A DNA stretch of 64,000 nucleotides from Myxococcales bacterium (GTDB lineage: Bacteria > Myxococcota_A > UBA9160 > UBA4427): positions 111,150 through 175,149 of the forward strand of contig DUBZ01000001.1 of assembly GCA_012960035.1 (NCBI GenBank). The letters are read 5' to 3'. Each line of letters begins with the position of its first letter. The first letter of the stretch is position 1. A program made the position numbers and the translations under genes. Under the pieces are notes generated by a model. That model was not told the origin of the DNA and did no database searches. It saw only the letters and a program-made list of their open reading frames with translations. This document shows, one piece after another, positions 1 through 9,058 of the stretch.

Positions 1-408
1 GCGGTTTTGGGGCGAGGCATTTTGCTTGAGATCATGTCGACGTCAGAAAACCAAGGTCGGGCAGTCCCCGACATTGCAAAGAAATACGAGGTTCAAATGC
101 GCTTCGAGGGCTATCTCCGGTCGCTACTGTCGACCATGCGAAACTTTCCGATGGGCGGAATGGAAGAGGAGTATCAGCGCGTTGGCGAAGCAAAGGTCCC
201 CGTACTTGCGATCTGGGGCGATGGCGATGCAGTGGTCCCCCCCACGAACGCTGACTTGATTGCGGAAGTCACGCCACAGGCGAAGTTTGTAAGCATCGAA
301 GGCGGGACCCACGCCATTACCTACAGTGAACCAGAACAAGTTTCCGCCGCACTGGTCGACTTCTTCGGGACGCCATTCGCGCACGCGCAATTCCCAGCGT
401 CGCAATGA
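1..408 (+). CDS. Alpha/beta hydrolase, C-terminal part (5' end outside window)
   Basis: The reading frame is already open at base 1, so only the last 135 or so residues are visible. The segment VPVLAIWGDGDAVVPP has the layout of the strand and loop carrying the acid residue in alpha/beta hydrolases. EGGTHAITYSEPEQV holds the likely catalytic histidine ahead of the terminal helix. The nucleophile elbow lies upstream of the window. Its stop overlaps the next start (ATGA), so the two are probably cotranscribed. The substrate cannot be told from this fragment; peroxidase- or lipase-type members are possible. Confidence 0.8.
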   Translation, partial: AVLGRGILLEIMSTSENQGRAVPDIAKKYEVQMRFEGYLRSLLSTMRNFPMGGMEEEYQRVGEAKVPVLAIWGDGDAVVPPTNADLIAEVTPQAKFVSIEGGTHAITYSEPEQVSAALVDFFGTPFAHAQFPASQ

Positions 409-851
409 ACGAACTCACTCGCAGGCTTCTACACGAACAGAATGAGTGCACGCTCTGCTGGGTGATGCAGGACGGTGCCCCCGCGGCGACCACAGTGAGC
501 TTCGTCGCGATGGATGAGAAGGTCTATCTAACGGCGCTCGACGTTTCGGCCAGGGTGAGGGCGCTCGCTCGCGATCCCCGTGCCGTGTTGGTTATTTCGG
601 GAAAGGGCGGCCCGGTTGGACATAGTCGATGCGTGTCGATGCAGGGCACGTGCGATATCGCCGACGACGAACAAACCCGGGACAAGTTCTTCCCTGCCTT
701 TGCCCGGGTTGTCCTGCCGGACAGCGAAAAGGGCGCGCAGTTCATGGCGCAGTCGATGAACATTCCGGAGAACCTCGTGCTCTGCTTCACGCCAGCGAAA
801 ATTCTTCCCTACGACGCTCAAGCGATGATGGATCAAGCCAACGCATTGTAA
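405..851 (+). CDS. Pyridoxamine 5'-phosphate oxidase-family (split-barrel) protein
   Basis: The 148-residue protein has the small FMN- or F420-binding split-barrel layout. It has an N-terminal helix, a stretch like CWVMQDGAPAATTVSFVAMDEKVYL, then ARVRALARDPRAVLVISG, typical of PNPOx-like proteins that line up consecutive strands around a flavin. A G-H-S-R segment and the following MQGTCDIADDE complete the barrel. It overlaps the upstream hydrolase gene by four bases. Members may be flavin reductases, F420-dependent reductases or heme-binding proteins. The cofactor and substrate here are unknown. Confidence 0.75.
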   Translation: MNELTRRLLHEQNECTLCWVMQDGAPAATTVSFVAMDEKVYLTALDVSARVRALARDPRAVLVISGKGGPVGHSRCVSMQGTCDIADDEQTRDKFFPAFARVVLPDSEKGAQFMAQSMNIPENLVLCFTPAKILPYDAQAMMDQANAL

Positions 852-886
852 GCGTCGACCGAGCTTGTTCCGGGTACACTCTCGGG

Positions 887-1588
887 ATGGAATCGCTCGT
901 GATCCCCGTGGTTCATAGGACGCCCGAGGACATTGAAACGCCGTCCCCGCTTGGCGAGGTACGCATTCAGCAGGGCGCGGGTAGTGCCGTCCTGCTGACG
1001 CCCTCGACGCTCGAACCCGGAAGAACGTATCCGCTCTTCACCGTGCTTCACGGCGCCGGGCGTCAAGACAAGATGCTCACCAAGGCATGTCAGGGACAAC
1101 CGGATGAGCGGGAGGCGTTCTTCTTGATCCCGCGCTCAGTCGAGCCGACCTGGGACTTGATCGTGGGAGGAGAGGCGACCGACATCCGTTTTCTCGCGTA
1201 CGCGTACGACTTGATCTACCGCCGGTATCCAATCGATCCCAATCGTCAGGTTTTGATTGGATATTCAGACGGCGCCAGTTACGCATTGTCTCTGGCGATC
1301 TCGAACCCGCGCCTGTTCGAAGCGGCCATGTGCTGGGCCGCTGGTTTTGTCATGCTCGACCCCTCTGCCGCGACCCCTGACGATCCAAAGCCGAGCCTCT
1401 ACCTCGAGTATGGAACCCACGACGAGCTCTTTCCCTTTGAGCGCATCGCGCTCCCAATGAAAGAAAACTTGACGAAGGCCGGGTATCCCGTCGAGTTCTC
1501 TGTGGACGAGGGCGGACGTCACTGGCCGTCGGGGACATTTCAGGGCGAAGCCCTCGACTGGTACTTTTCGCGGAAGGCAGATTCCTAG
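887..1588 (+). CDS. Alpha/beta hydrolase, esterase/phospholipase-carboxylesterase type
   Basis: The 233-residue protein is a single alpha/beta hydrolase domain. FTVLHGAG gives the oxyanion-hole region near residue 55, GYSDG places the nucleophile at Ser127, YGTHDELFP places the acid near Asp179, and GGRHWP the base at His212. The ATG at 887 is chosen because the frame upstream runs through the preceding gene and the family begins close to this point. The fold resembles small carboxylesterases and poly(hydroxyalkanoate)-depolymerase-like esterases. No signal peptide is evident, so it is probably cytoplasmic. Confidence 0.85.
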   Translation: MESLVIPVVHRTPEDIETPSPLGEVRIQQGAGSAVLLTPSTLEPGRTYPLFTVLHGAGRQDKMLTKACQGQPDEREAFFLIPRSVEPTWDLIVGGEATDIRFLAYAYDLIYRRYPIDPNRQVLIGYSDGASYALSLAISNPRLFEAAMCWAAGFVMLDPSAATPDDPKPSLYLEYGTHDELFPFERIALPMKENLTKAGYPVEFSVDEGGRHWPSGTFQGEALDWYFSRKADS

Positions 1589-2127
1589 CGGCGCTTCTGT
1601 GCGATGCGCTGCCCCGTAACCGACATCCAGCCCATCGAGCCCTCCGCGAACGGACACATGCCCACGACGTCGCAGGACCCCGGCTCGACTTCAGCACTCT
1701 CGAGCGTTCCGCAGATCATTCAGGTTCCCTTCGAGGGCTTCTGCTCGGCATCGCGACGCAGTGACAGTGACGGTTCGATTCCCGTAACGCGCCAACCGGC
1801 GTCACTTACACGTTCGAGAAATAAACCGGACGCACATGCAACGTCGAGCCAGTTGCCCCCACGCATCATGGATTTCACGAGGTCCCAGTGGTGACGTGAT
1901 GTCCAGCGACGCCCGGGCACTTCGGAAAGAGATGTGAACTGCACGAGCTCGGCGGCAATGGGTCTCGATTGCCGAAACCCCAGCCGGCACTCATTGCAGG
2001 GGGGAAGGGTCCCAGGTCGGGGATGCACGCGACTCTGCCCAATGGAGTCAACGGTCTATGCTTCGTCGACTCCCGGGAGATAGACCACGTGATCAGCGCC
2101 GTCGCAAACCGGGCAGACGGTGCTGAT
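1585..2127 (-). pseudogene. Decayed class I SAM-dependent methyltransferase with zinc-finger N-terminus
   Basis: One minus-strand frame stays recognisable over about 180 codons but contains two stops. It starts with CPVCDGADHVVYLPG, meets TAG at 2056-2058, and continues to the second cysteine pair CNECRLGF. It then gives SAM-binding motif I and the strand after it as WLDVACASGLFLERV and GWRVTGIEPS, and meets TGA at 1720-1722. Reading resumes as GTLESAEVEPGSCDVVGM and ends FAEGSMGWMSVTGQ before a stop at 1585. The usual middle of the methyltransferase is missing between the last two pieces. No start codon is apparent. Family assignment is from motif order. The decay is read directly. Confidence 0.75.
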
Positions 2128-2165
2128 CGCTGACGCATTCTATTTGGGAGAGGCAGGGGGCTGCG

Positions 2166-3884
2166 TCATGGATTTTGTTCGCTCACTTTCGCCTGTTCCT
2201 GTTCGAGGCCACGCCGAACATCGAGGGATTGAGGCCGAAGCTTCAGGGCGCGTTCATAGTGTTGGATGGCGAGTGTGGCTTGCCCTTGTCTTCCATAGGC
2301 GCGACCCAGAGCGTAGTGGACGTGCCATTGGTCGCCCAGTCGAACGATCGCATGCTGGTACGACGCCAAGGCCAGATCGTGCTCCTGGCGCTCATCGTGG
2401 ATCAACCCATAGGTGAACCATTGCTTGGCCGCGTACCGCTCATAGTCATCGGTGAATGAGTAAAGCGAAAACAGACCGACCCCAAGCGCGGCCAACATTG
2501 CGAAACTTCGACTCGAATCTGTTGCGTCGTCATTTGATCGCGACACCGCGTCAATGATTTGAACAACACCAAGACCCGCAAAGCCACACAACACCGGAAC
2601 CGCAGGCAGGCGGTAACGCGACGAAAAGTAGAAGATTGCAGTACTGGCCACGTTCGTCGCGACAAACCCGAGAAGTAGCCAGACGCCCGGCGAGACGTGC
2701 GGGCGTCGCACTGCCCCTTGAATGCCAAGGACAGCGAGCGCCAGGATCACTGCAAATGGGACGGGCATGAGCCACAAACTAGGCGTCAAGCTGCGCTCGG
2801 TCGCCAGCACATACTCGGTGGAGATCTCGTCGTCGCCCAACCAAAAGCGCAGTTTTGCAGCGATCAACGTTGCAGCGCGCACCGGGTCGTCGATCCAGAA
2901 CTCAAAAGCGCGGGCGCGCCAGAGGTCGTCGACCTCCGACATCGTGAGGCTGTGTCCCGCCTCGCGCTCCGCGATTCGTCGGAGTCCCGCGCTGAGTTTG
3001 GCGGGGTTGCCCACGGCCCCAGGAATCGCGGAGTAGATTCCAGTCGCGGCTTCGTTGTTGCTCTGATAGAGCGTCATTCCACCGTGTGCAGTGACGGATG
3101 CAAACTCTCCCTCGATCATCGAGTTGCGCACAATGGGCGGCGCCAATACCAGAAAGACACCGAGCGCGAACACGATGACAGAGCCGGCGCCACGCTTGAG
3201 ATCACGTTCGTCGCCACCTTGCGATTTTAACGCGAACCCCAAAAGCCAAAGCGCGGCGAGCGGAACGAAGAGAATGGTGTTGAGGCGAACCAAACATGTT
3301 GCCCCCACGGCGAGTCCAGAAAGAAAAGACAACCAAAGAGCTGAGGCGAATGTTCGACGCCGAGCGGCATCGAGCAAACCGGTGAGACTCAACAACGCAC
3401 AGAGAACACCGAACGTTGACGGCATTAACTTGGTTTCGAGCATTGCTCCCGCACCATAAAATGCGAACAAGGCTGCCGCAGGCGTGGCAGCGCGCACTCC
3501 GAACGTCATGCGTGCGATCACGCCGACAAGCACAACGCTTGCGAGCGCCATGGCTTGTTGCACAACGATCAGTGTGCCTTGGCCGGGCGCTACGAATGCC
3601 CGTACACAAGAAACCACCCAGGGGTAGAGAGGCGCAGTGCTGAAGACCTCGTCGCCCCCCATGAACCCATTTTGCAACATCGCGTTCGCGATCTCGTCAT
3701 AGACACGCGAATCGAGGATCAGCAGATCGGCGAGCGAATGAGTGGAAAGGGTCAGCCAAGCGTGAATGACGCGAACGGCAAACGCGAGGGCGACGACGAA
3801 CGCAAGCGACCGCCACCATGTCGTTCGAGATTCGTTCTCGGTGTCTGCCGAAGGTTCCGCGTTCAAGAGTCGAGGATCCCGCAT
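2166..3884 (-). CDS. GT39/ArnT-like membrane glycosyltransferase with C-terminal TPR
   Basis: The 572-residue polytopic protein has about ten hydrophobic segments. The first periplasmic loop carries LLILDSRVYDEIANAML with Asp58, the position of the catalytic acid in PMT/ArnT-type GT-C enzymes using polyprenyl-phosphate sugars. LYPWVVS and the repeated membrane spans fit the same superfamily. After the last span the tail (from about residue 480) has two TPR-like helical hairpins, including YALGRAYGRQGQATLAIQHYERAL. It probably transfers a sugar from a lipid carrier to a protein or envelope glycan on the periplasmic side. The acceptor is unknown. It follows the methyltransferase remnant on the same strand. 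Confidence 0.8.
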   Translation of the reverse strand: MRDPRLLNAEPSADTENESRTTWWRSLAFVVALAFAVRVIHAWLTLSTHSLADLLILDSRVYDEIANAMLQNGFMGGDEVFSTAPLYPWVVSCVRAFVAPGQGTLIVVQQAMALASVVLVGVIARMTFGVRAATPAAALFAFYGAGAMLETKLMPSTFGVLCALLSLTGLLDAARRRTFASALWLSFLSGLAVGATCLVRLNTILFVPLAALWLLGFALKSQGGDERDLKRGAGSVIVFALGVFLVLAPPIVRNSMIEGEFASVTAHGGMTLYQSNNEAATGIYSAIPGAVGNPAKLSAGLRRIAEREAGHSLTMSEVDDLWRARAFEFWIDDPVRAATLIAAKLRFWLGDDEISTEYVLATERSLTPSLWLMPVPFAVILALAVLGIQGAVRRPHVSPGVWLLLGFVATNVASTAIFYFSSRYRLPAVPVLCGFAGLGVVQIIDAVSRSNDDATDSSRSFAMLAALGVGLFSLYSFTDDYERYAAKQWFTYGLIHDERQEHDLALASYQHAIVRLGDQWHVHYALGRAYGRQGQATLAIQHYERALKLRPQSLDVRRGLEQEQAKVSEQNP

Positions 3885-3932
3885 TTCGAATGCGTCCAGA
3901 TTTGCGCCGCGGAATCACCCACGAGCGCGAAC

Positions 3933-5300
3933 TCAGTCGTCGAACAGGCCTAACTTGAACGCCGTATTGCGGAAGCCGAGACGGAAGCCGATGCCGCCGC
4001 GAAAGTTGAAGCGACTGCGCTTGAACCGAAATGCAGCGTTTTCTCCTTGGCTGTCGGTGCCTTTGAGATTCATTTCGGTGTCGCCAATGATCCACATGAA
4101 GCGCGTCTGCGTGAAGAAGGAAAGCGTGAAGTCGCCGTCGAGGTGGTTCACGAACTCGAGTTCCAGGCCCGGGCCAATATTGTGGTAAATGTTTTTGTCA
4201 CTGATGTTGATTTCATGAATAATTAACCTACGTGGAACTTCGGCGGGGACATTTTCAGAGAGTAGGGTGTACTCGCCGTTGATTCGGAACTCTTCGCCGA
4301 TGTACTCAATGCTGGGTCGAACCCGAATCGTAAAGCCACTGCGCGGAAAGGTCAGCACTCCGCCCACACCGGCATACCATGAATTGTGGAGCTGTCGCCC
4401 TTCAACACTAGTCCCGCGGCCTTCGAAATCCTTGAATTGGAATTGATCAGCATTGAGAGGCGTGTTGGGGGGGTTAAATAACCGAATCTTTTGGGCAAGA
4501 TTAACACCGCGGTAGTCCGCTTGCGAAGTTGTGTCGTGGTTGCTGTGTGAGAGGCCATTGCCGGGAGTCGACCAGAGAACCCCAGCACTTACAAAGAACC
4601 GGGGCTTGATCGGAACCTTGTCGAATGTGGGCGTCATCAACTCGCCGCCAAAGCGGAGCGAGGCCAAAGTCCGAATGGCTTTACGGTCGAACGAGAACTC
4701 GAGCGGGCGGCTGTCGACTTCGATCTCTGTGTCTTCTTCGTGCACCACTACCGAGAACACGATGGACGGGACCCAGCTGTCAGCAAGCACGTAGTCTTCG
4801 TTGGTGAACTCGACGATCGCGTATTCGTCCGGGTACGCGTCTGCATAGTCGTCCTCGTAAACGTCTTGCGCGTCGTCCTCGGCGTCTTCTATGGCTTCCT
4901 TTGCAACGACGCCCCCCGCTTCGGCGTCGCTTGCTTCTACCATTTCACCCTCAGCCGCGTCAACAGCCTCGGTGGCTTCATCAGCCGCTTCGCTAGCCGC
5001 CTCACGAACCGCTTCATTATCAAGAGCGGCTGCGCGAGCTTCCAAGCCTGCGGCAGTTGCGGCAGCGGCTTCCGACGCGTCGACTCCCGCGGCTTCCGCT
5101 GCACCGTCCATCGCCTCGACGACTTCGGCAGTGACCTCGGCGACTTGTTCCGACGCGACTTCGCTGACTTCGGCCATCTCCTCGGCAGCTGAATCGGCTG
5201 CTTCAGTAGAGACCTCAGTCGCGGTATCTTCGGCATACGATGGACTCGCGAAGGCCAACAAAGCCACTACCAACACCCAAATCGAAGGCCTGCGCAACAA
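3933..5300 (-). CDS. Predicted outer-membrane barrel protein with long Ala/Glu-rich spacer
   Basis: The 455-residue protein starts at a TTG at 5300 behind AGGGAGTG. It has a signal peptide ending ASPSYA. Residues of about 25-135 are almost only Ala, Glu, Asp, Val, Ser and Thr, in a helix-friendly pattern without proline, followed by the acidic Tyr-rich stretch YEDDYADAYPDEYA. The rest alternates polar and aromatic residues in strands and ends FRGGIGFRLGFRNTAFKLGLFDD, as in outer-membrane barrels. The spacer may be a periplasmic helix reaching toward peptidoglycan. I do not recognise the family. It is encoded just upstream of the GT39 gene on the same strand. Confidence 0.7.
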   Translation of the reverse strand: MLRRPSIWVLVVALLAFASPSYAEDTATEVSTEAADSAAEEMAEVSEVASEQVAEVTAEVVEAMDGAAEAAGVDASEAAAATAAGLEARAAALDNEAVREAASEAADEATEAVDAAEGEMVEASDAEAGGVVAKEAIEDAEDDAQDVYEDDYADAYPDEYAIVEFTNEDYVLADSWVPSIVFSVVVHEEDTEIEVDSRPLEFSFDRKAIRTLASLRFGGELMTPTFDKVPIKPRFFVSAGVLWSTPGNGLSHSNHDTTSQADYRGVNLAQKIRLFNPPNTPLNADQFQFKDFEGRGTSVEGRQLHNSWYAGVGGVLTFPRSGFTIRVRPSIEYIGEEFRINGEYTLLSENVPAEVPRRLIIHEINISDKNIYHNIGPGLELEFVNHLDGDFTLSFFTQTRFMWIIGDTEMNLKGTDSQGENAAFRFKRSRFNFRGGIGFRLGFRNTAFKLGLFDD

Positions 5301-5558
5301 CGAAACACTCCCTAATGAGTCTGAACTCGTCTAAACGAGACTCATTTTACTAGTCGATCAATACCCGACATGCCGAAAATTCAACGGCGGCAGCATAGAC
5401 GGGGTGGCGTCAAGGTTCCACAGGAAAGCTAGGGTTGTTGCAGCGCTGCGCTCCCGACAACTCCTCCGCTGCCATGCGGATGTCGCGTCGAACATTCGCA
5501 TCCAACCGTGAGGCGGGAACGCATTACATCATCACCACTCTGAAAGGATTGGACGGGT

Positions 5559-6386
5559 TTACCCCCGGGAACCCTTATGCATACTCAATTGCTCTCTCAA
5601 TCGTGATGCACTGCAAGCACGACATCCAATGATTGACCAACGTGAAGGGGCGCTCGATGGAAGGGGGCCTCGAATTGCTCGCTGCTTCGAAGCGTGGTTT
5701 GGACCTTTCGCAACGCTTCCGCCTTGCTGATACAGGGAGGGTGGATCCGGCGAGTAGCGGTCGATCATCCATTCACCGGCTTGCCGCATCCGAGATCGGC
5801 CTGGGTTTACCGAGAGTGCAATTCGAGCGGGCGCACGTAGCGGACTCGGAAGTCTCAGGCCCGCGCGGTCGTTCCCAACGGCCGCCTCGCATTCACTCAA
5901 GACGAGGAGGTCGAGGGGAGTTCCGTCGACGCGGGTCATTCTGACCCCATTCGACGGCTCGTCGTAGCCGACCCGACCGTCATTCGTGAGCAAGAAGCAC
6001 ATGTCGGGCTTGCCGGTAAAGAGTTGGGAGAGTTCGTCCTTGTCGGTTCTTCCTGAGCGCTCGAATTTTCCGTTGAGCTGGGGGGGGGCTTGCGGACCCC
6101 CTGTACCCCATTGCACCTGAAGTCTGGATACCGAGGTGCCGTTCGAAACACCATACGATCCGGATCGGCCGCGTGCGCTCGGCCCGTCGCAGGAATTCCG
6201 AAGCGCCGGCGCCCGCTTCAGCCCGGGTCGGACGCGCGTCGCGCTCCTGCGATTTTCGCCTGCGCCCTGCGGCAGCGGAGCCGATTGTTGCGCATGCGCT
6301 GCGCCCGAATACGAAGCAACCATCGCAGCCAAGAACACGACCCGCAGAAACCAGCCGGCGCACAGTGGTGTACAAGCCACTAACAT
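5559..6386 (-). CDS. Hypothetical secreted protein
   Basis: The frame encodes 275 residues starting with a convincing signal peptide (LRVVFLAAMVASYSGAAHAQ, probable cleavage after AHA). The middle part, with KPDMCFLLTNDGRVGYDEP and TRVDGTPLDLLVLSECEAAV, looks like real protein. The last 90 residues are Pro/Ser/Arg-rich and look less protein-like, so a frameshift near 5830 or a shorter true product is possible. GTG at 6389 is an alternative start. No family is recognised. It is divergent from the permease gene that follows. Confidence 0.45.
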   Translation of the reverse strand: MLVACTPLCAGWFLRVVFLAAMVASYSGAAHAQQSAPLPQGAGENRRSATRVRPGLKRAPALRNSCDGPSARGRSGSYGVSNGTSVSRLQVQWGTGGPQAPPQLNGKFERSGRTDKDELSQLFTGKPDMCFLLTNDGRVGYDEPSNGVRMTRVDGTPLDLLVLSECEAAVGNDRAGLRLPSPLRAPARIALSVNPGRSRMRQAGEWMIDRYSPDPPSLYQQGGSVAKGPNHASKQRAIRGPLPSSAPSRWSIIGCRACSASRLREQLSMHKGSRG

Positions 6387-6426
6387 CACGTGTCTCGATC
6401 AACATTCACTGAGTGGGGCACGTAGA

Positions 6427-7713
6427 GTGACACAAGCAGAATCATCACGCCGACTTGGCGTTCCGAGTGCAAGCGCACTCGTGGTAGCGAACATGGTGGG
6501 GGCAGGCGTCTTTTCCACGTCGGGCTTTGCCCTCTCTGACCTCGGATCCCGCGAGTATGTCCTCTATGCATGGTTGATCGGTGGCCTGGTCGCCCTTTGT
6601 GGCGCGTTGTCGTACGGCGCACTCGCCCGACGCTTTCCTGAGTCAGGCGGCGAGTACCTCTTTCTGTCGCGCATGTTTCATCCGCTCGCGGGCTTTCTTG
6701 CTGGATGGGTTTCGCTCCTCGCAGGGTTCACCGCACCGATTGCAGCCGCAGCCCTCGGACTACAGGCGTACCTCGGATACACGTTCGGGTTCGACTTTCG
6801 GCCCGAATGGATCGGCACCGGTGCAATCGCCTTTGCTGGCGTCATTCACGCGCTGCGATTCCGAGAAGGAGTCTGGCTTCAGAATGCCGCCGTCGCATTG
6901 AAGCTCGTCTTGATCTTCGGATTCATCGCGTTCGGCATGTCTTCGCTTCCCGAGTTGCCGAAGACGAACGATGCCCCGGTCGACTTCGCATGGGGCGCGT
7001 TTGCCGTGACGTTGGTTTGGATTTCGTTTTCGTATTCGGGCTGGAACGCTGCGGTCTATATCGCGGGCGAGGTGCGCGACCCCGAACGCAGCTTGCCGCG
7101 CGCGCTGCTTCTCGGCACCGGCACCGTGATGGTCCTTTACATGGGTCTCAACGCCGTGTTTTTGTACTCCGTACCCATTGAAGACCTAGCGGGCAAAGCC
7201 GAAGTCGGCGCGATCGCGGCGCGGGCGATTGGCGGCAAGTCCCTAGAACTAGGTGTGTCACTGTTGGTGGGGCTCGCATTGTTCACATCCATCTGGTCGA
7301 TGGTGATGGCCGGCCCACGCGTCTACGCAAAGATGGCCGAAGACGGACTCTTCCCGCAGGCCTTCCGGTCCGACGCCGAAACGCCGGTGCGCGCAATTGC
7401 GTTGCAAGCGGGCGCGTCGATCGTCGTGGTTTGGATAAGCGGCTTGGCAGCGCTGTTCAGCTATATCGGGTTCACACTCGGGCTTTCAGCCGCGGTAACC
7501 GTCTTTGGCCTCATGGTGCAGCGCCACCGCGAAGGCGCCGAGCAGGTGCCCGTTTGGGGCTACCCCGTCGTGCCGCTCACCTTCATCCTCTTCACACTCT
7601 GGGGCGCGTGGTTCATGGTGGAGCGCCAACCGACCGAGGCCGCGATGGGTCTCGGCACAGCACTCATTGGCATCCCGGTGTACTTCTGGTTCAAACGTTC
7701 AAGTAACGCTTGA
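6427..7713 (+). CDS. APC-superfamily amino acid permease
   Basis: The 428-residue protein has about 12 hydrophobic segments. The first carries VVANMVGAGVFSTSG, the glycine-rich unwound helix that binds the amino acid backbone in LeuT-fold APC transporters. The sixth carries SFSYSGWNAAVYIAGEVRDP, the second conserved discontinuous helix. The frame is open far upstream across the divergent secreted-protein gene. I place the start at GTG 6427 because the transporter homology begins ten residues later. It is probably a cationic or neutral amino acid importer or exchanger in the inner membrane. The substrate is not evident. Confidence 0.85.
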   Translation: MTQAESSRRLGVPSASALVVANMVGAGVFSTSGFALSDLGSREYVLYAWLIGGLVALCGALSYGALARRFPESGGEYLFLSRMFHPLAGFLAGWVSLLAGFTAPIAAAALGLQAYLGYTFGFDFRPEWIGTGAIAFAGVIHALRFREGVWLQNAAVALKLVLIFGFIAFGMSSLPELPKTNDAPVDFAWGAFAVTLVWISFSYSGWNAAVYIAGEVRDPERSLPRALLLGTGTVMVLYMGLNAVFLYSVPIEDLAGKAEVGAIAARAIGGKSLELGVSLLVGLALFTSIWSMVMAGPRVYAKMAEDGLFPQAFRSDAETPVRAIALQAGASIVVVWISGLAALFSYIGFTLGLSAAVTVFGLMVQRHREGAEQVPVWGYPVVPLTFILFTLWGAWFMVERQPTEAAMGLGTALIGIPVYFWFKRSSNA

Positions 7714-7896
7714 AGGTTGGCGAAGTCCAAGCCCCGAGCGGGCTGCGGGAAAACCCCGGACCGAGCAGGGCGCGCGGCTTTTCGGCGAGCGCATGGCGTA
7801 AAGCCGCCGCTGTGCGGTCGTACAGCAATGTTTCTCAACGCCGTGATCGAGGCAAAGACGCGTGCGATGCGACGGGAGGGATTCTTCCGTCGCCTG

Positions 7897-8967
7897 CTAG
7901 AGGTGAGGCGAACTCGCCAGGGCGTTCTCGGTGTGCGCGCGGGTCGAGCCATGGAACTGCTCGAGAGTCTTGATCCGCTTGAACCATAGGTGGCAGTCAT
8001 ATTCCCACGTGTAGCCAACGCCGCCGTGAAGCTGGATCGACTGGCCACAAACGAAGCGGCCCGAGGGTCCGGCCCAAGATTTTGCGACCGATACGAGATA
8101 GCCGGCATCCGCTTCGCCATTTTCCACCGCCCATGCTGCCCGGAAGACCGCAGACCGAGTGCTCTCCGTCTTGATGAGCATGTCCGCGGCGCGATGCTGA
8201 AGCCCCTGAAAGGAACCGATCGGCACGCCAAAGGCGATGCGCTCACTCGTGTACTTGATGCTCGATTCGAGGGCGCTTTCCATACATCCGAGCATGAGCG
8301 CCGCAGCACCGAGGCTGCCTAGTTGCGCGGCCTCTTCGAGAATGACGATCGCCTCGCCGGCATCAGCAACGAGTTCCGCGGCGTCGTTGAACTCGATATT
8401 GCAGAAGCGCTGGCTGTGGTCGAGGGTTGAAAGCAGGGTCGCATTCCAACCGCTGCCCGGTCGCTGCACCAAGGCGAGCCCCTGTGCGGTGGTCACCAAC
8501 AATGCGTCGGCCTGTGCGCCAAACGGGACGAAGACCTTGGTGCCGGTCACCTTGCCCTCCGCAAACTGACAACTAACGCTGTCGTCGTCAGAGTTGGTGG
8601 GGTTTTCGCTGCGCGCGATCACGACAACTTTCTCGCCAGAGGCCGCCGCTTCATTCCAACGGGTTGCGCCAGCCGCTTCGAGCGCGCGAATCGCGAGGGC
8701 TTGTTCTAGATACGGACCGGGGAATGCGACGCGTCCCATTTCTGAGAGCACGGCCGCAAAGGCGATCGCCCCCATGCCTCCACCCTCTTCGCTCTGCACG
8801 ATGCCGAGGTAGCCCAGCTCGCCGAGCTGTTGGTGGAGCTTTTTAGAGAAGCCATCCGGATTGTCTTCCATCACAACGCGCGATTCGGTGATGGGGGATT
8901 CGCTTTCGAGCAATTCGCGGGTCGAGGTCTTGAGCAGTCCCTGGTCTTCGTTGAGATCGAACTTCAT
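7897..8967 (-). CDS. Acyl-CoA dehydrogenase, small/accessory subunit type
   Basis: The 356-residue protein has the acyl-CoA dehydrogenase fold: an N-terminal helical domain (MKFDLNEDQGLLKTSTREL), a short middle domain, and a C-terminal four-helix domain. That domain has RIAFGVPIGSFQGLQHRAADM and QLHGGVGYTWEYDCHLWFKR, both diagnostic. The middle domain lacks the usual flavin-binding WxTxxG segment, so it looks like the degenerate partner of a heteromeric enzyme. The region where MCAD has its catalytic Glu (YEGT) reads FHGS here. The ATG at 8967 is used. The next upstream gene, 91 bp away on the same strand, encodes the complementary subunit. Confidence 0.9.
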   Translation of the reverse strand: MKFDLNEDQGLLKTSTRELLESESPITESRVVMEDNPDGFSKKLHQQLGELGYLGIVQSEEGGGMGAIAFAAVLSEMGRVAFPGPYLEQALAIRALEAAGATRWNEAAASGEKVVVIARSENPTNSDDDSVSCQFAEGKVTGTKVFVPFGAQADALLVTTAQGLALVQRPGSGWNATLLSTLDHSQRFCNIEFNDAAELVADAGEAIVILEEAAQLGSLGAAALMLGCMESALESSIKYTSERIAFGVPIGSFQGLQHRAADMLIKTESTRSAVFRAAWAVENGEADAGYLVSVAKSWAGPSGRFVCGQSIQLHGGVGYTWEYDCHLWFKRIKTLEQFHGSTRAHTENALASSPHL

Positions 8968-9058
8968 GACGTTTTCTCTTTTGCAGTTTTGTTGAACGCG
9001 CGTGTGCCATTCATGCGTTTGTTTGTGAGGAGCGATGTAGTGCGCGAGGGCGCAGCCG

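Noticed and set aside
629..886. Longer N-terminus for the esterase gene
   Set aside because: This part overlaps the PNPOx gene in another frame and has no similarity to the hydrolase fold.
1767..1790. GGTTCGATTCCCGT resembling a tRNA T-arm
   Set aside because: It is the reverse complement of the methyltransferase GIEPS coding segment, and no acceptor, D or anticodon arm surrounds it.
4891..5334. Plus-strand Ala/Ser-rich frame that looks repetitive
   Set aside because: It is the antisense of the Ala/Glu spacer of the barrel protein; the apparent repeat follows from GCG/GCC/GAA codons.
6136..6426. Longer N-terminus for the amino acid permease
   Set aside because: It overlaps the divergent secreted-protein gene and lies upstream of the first conserved transporter helix.
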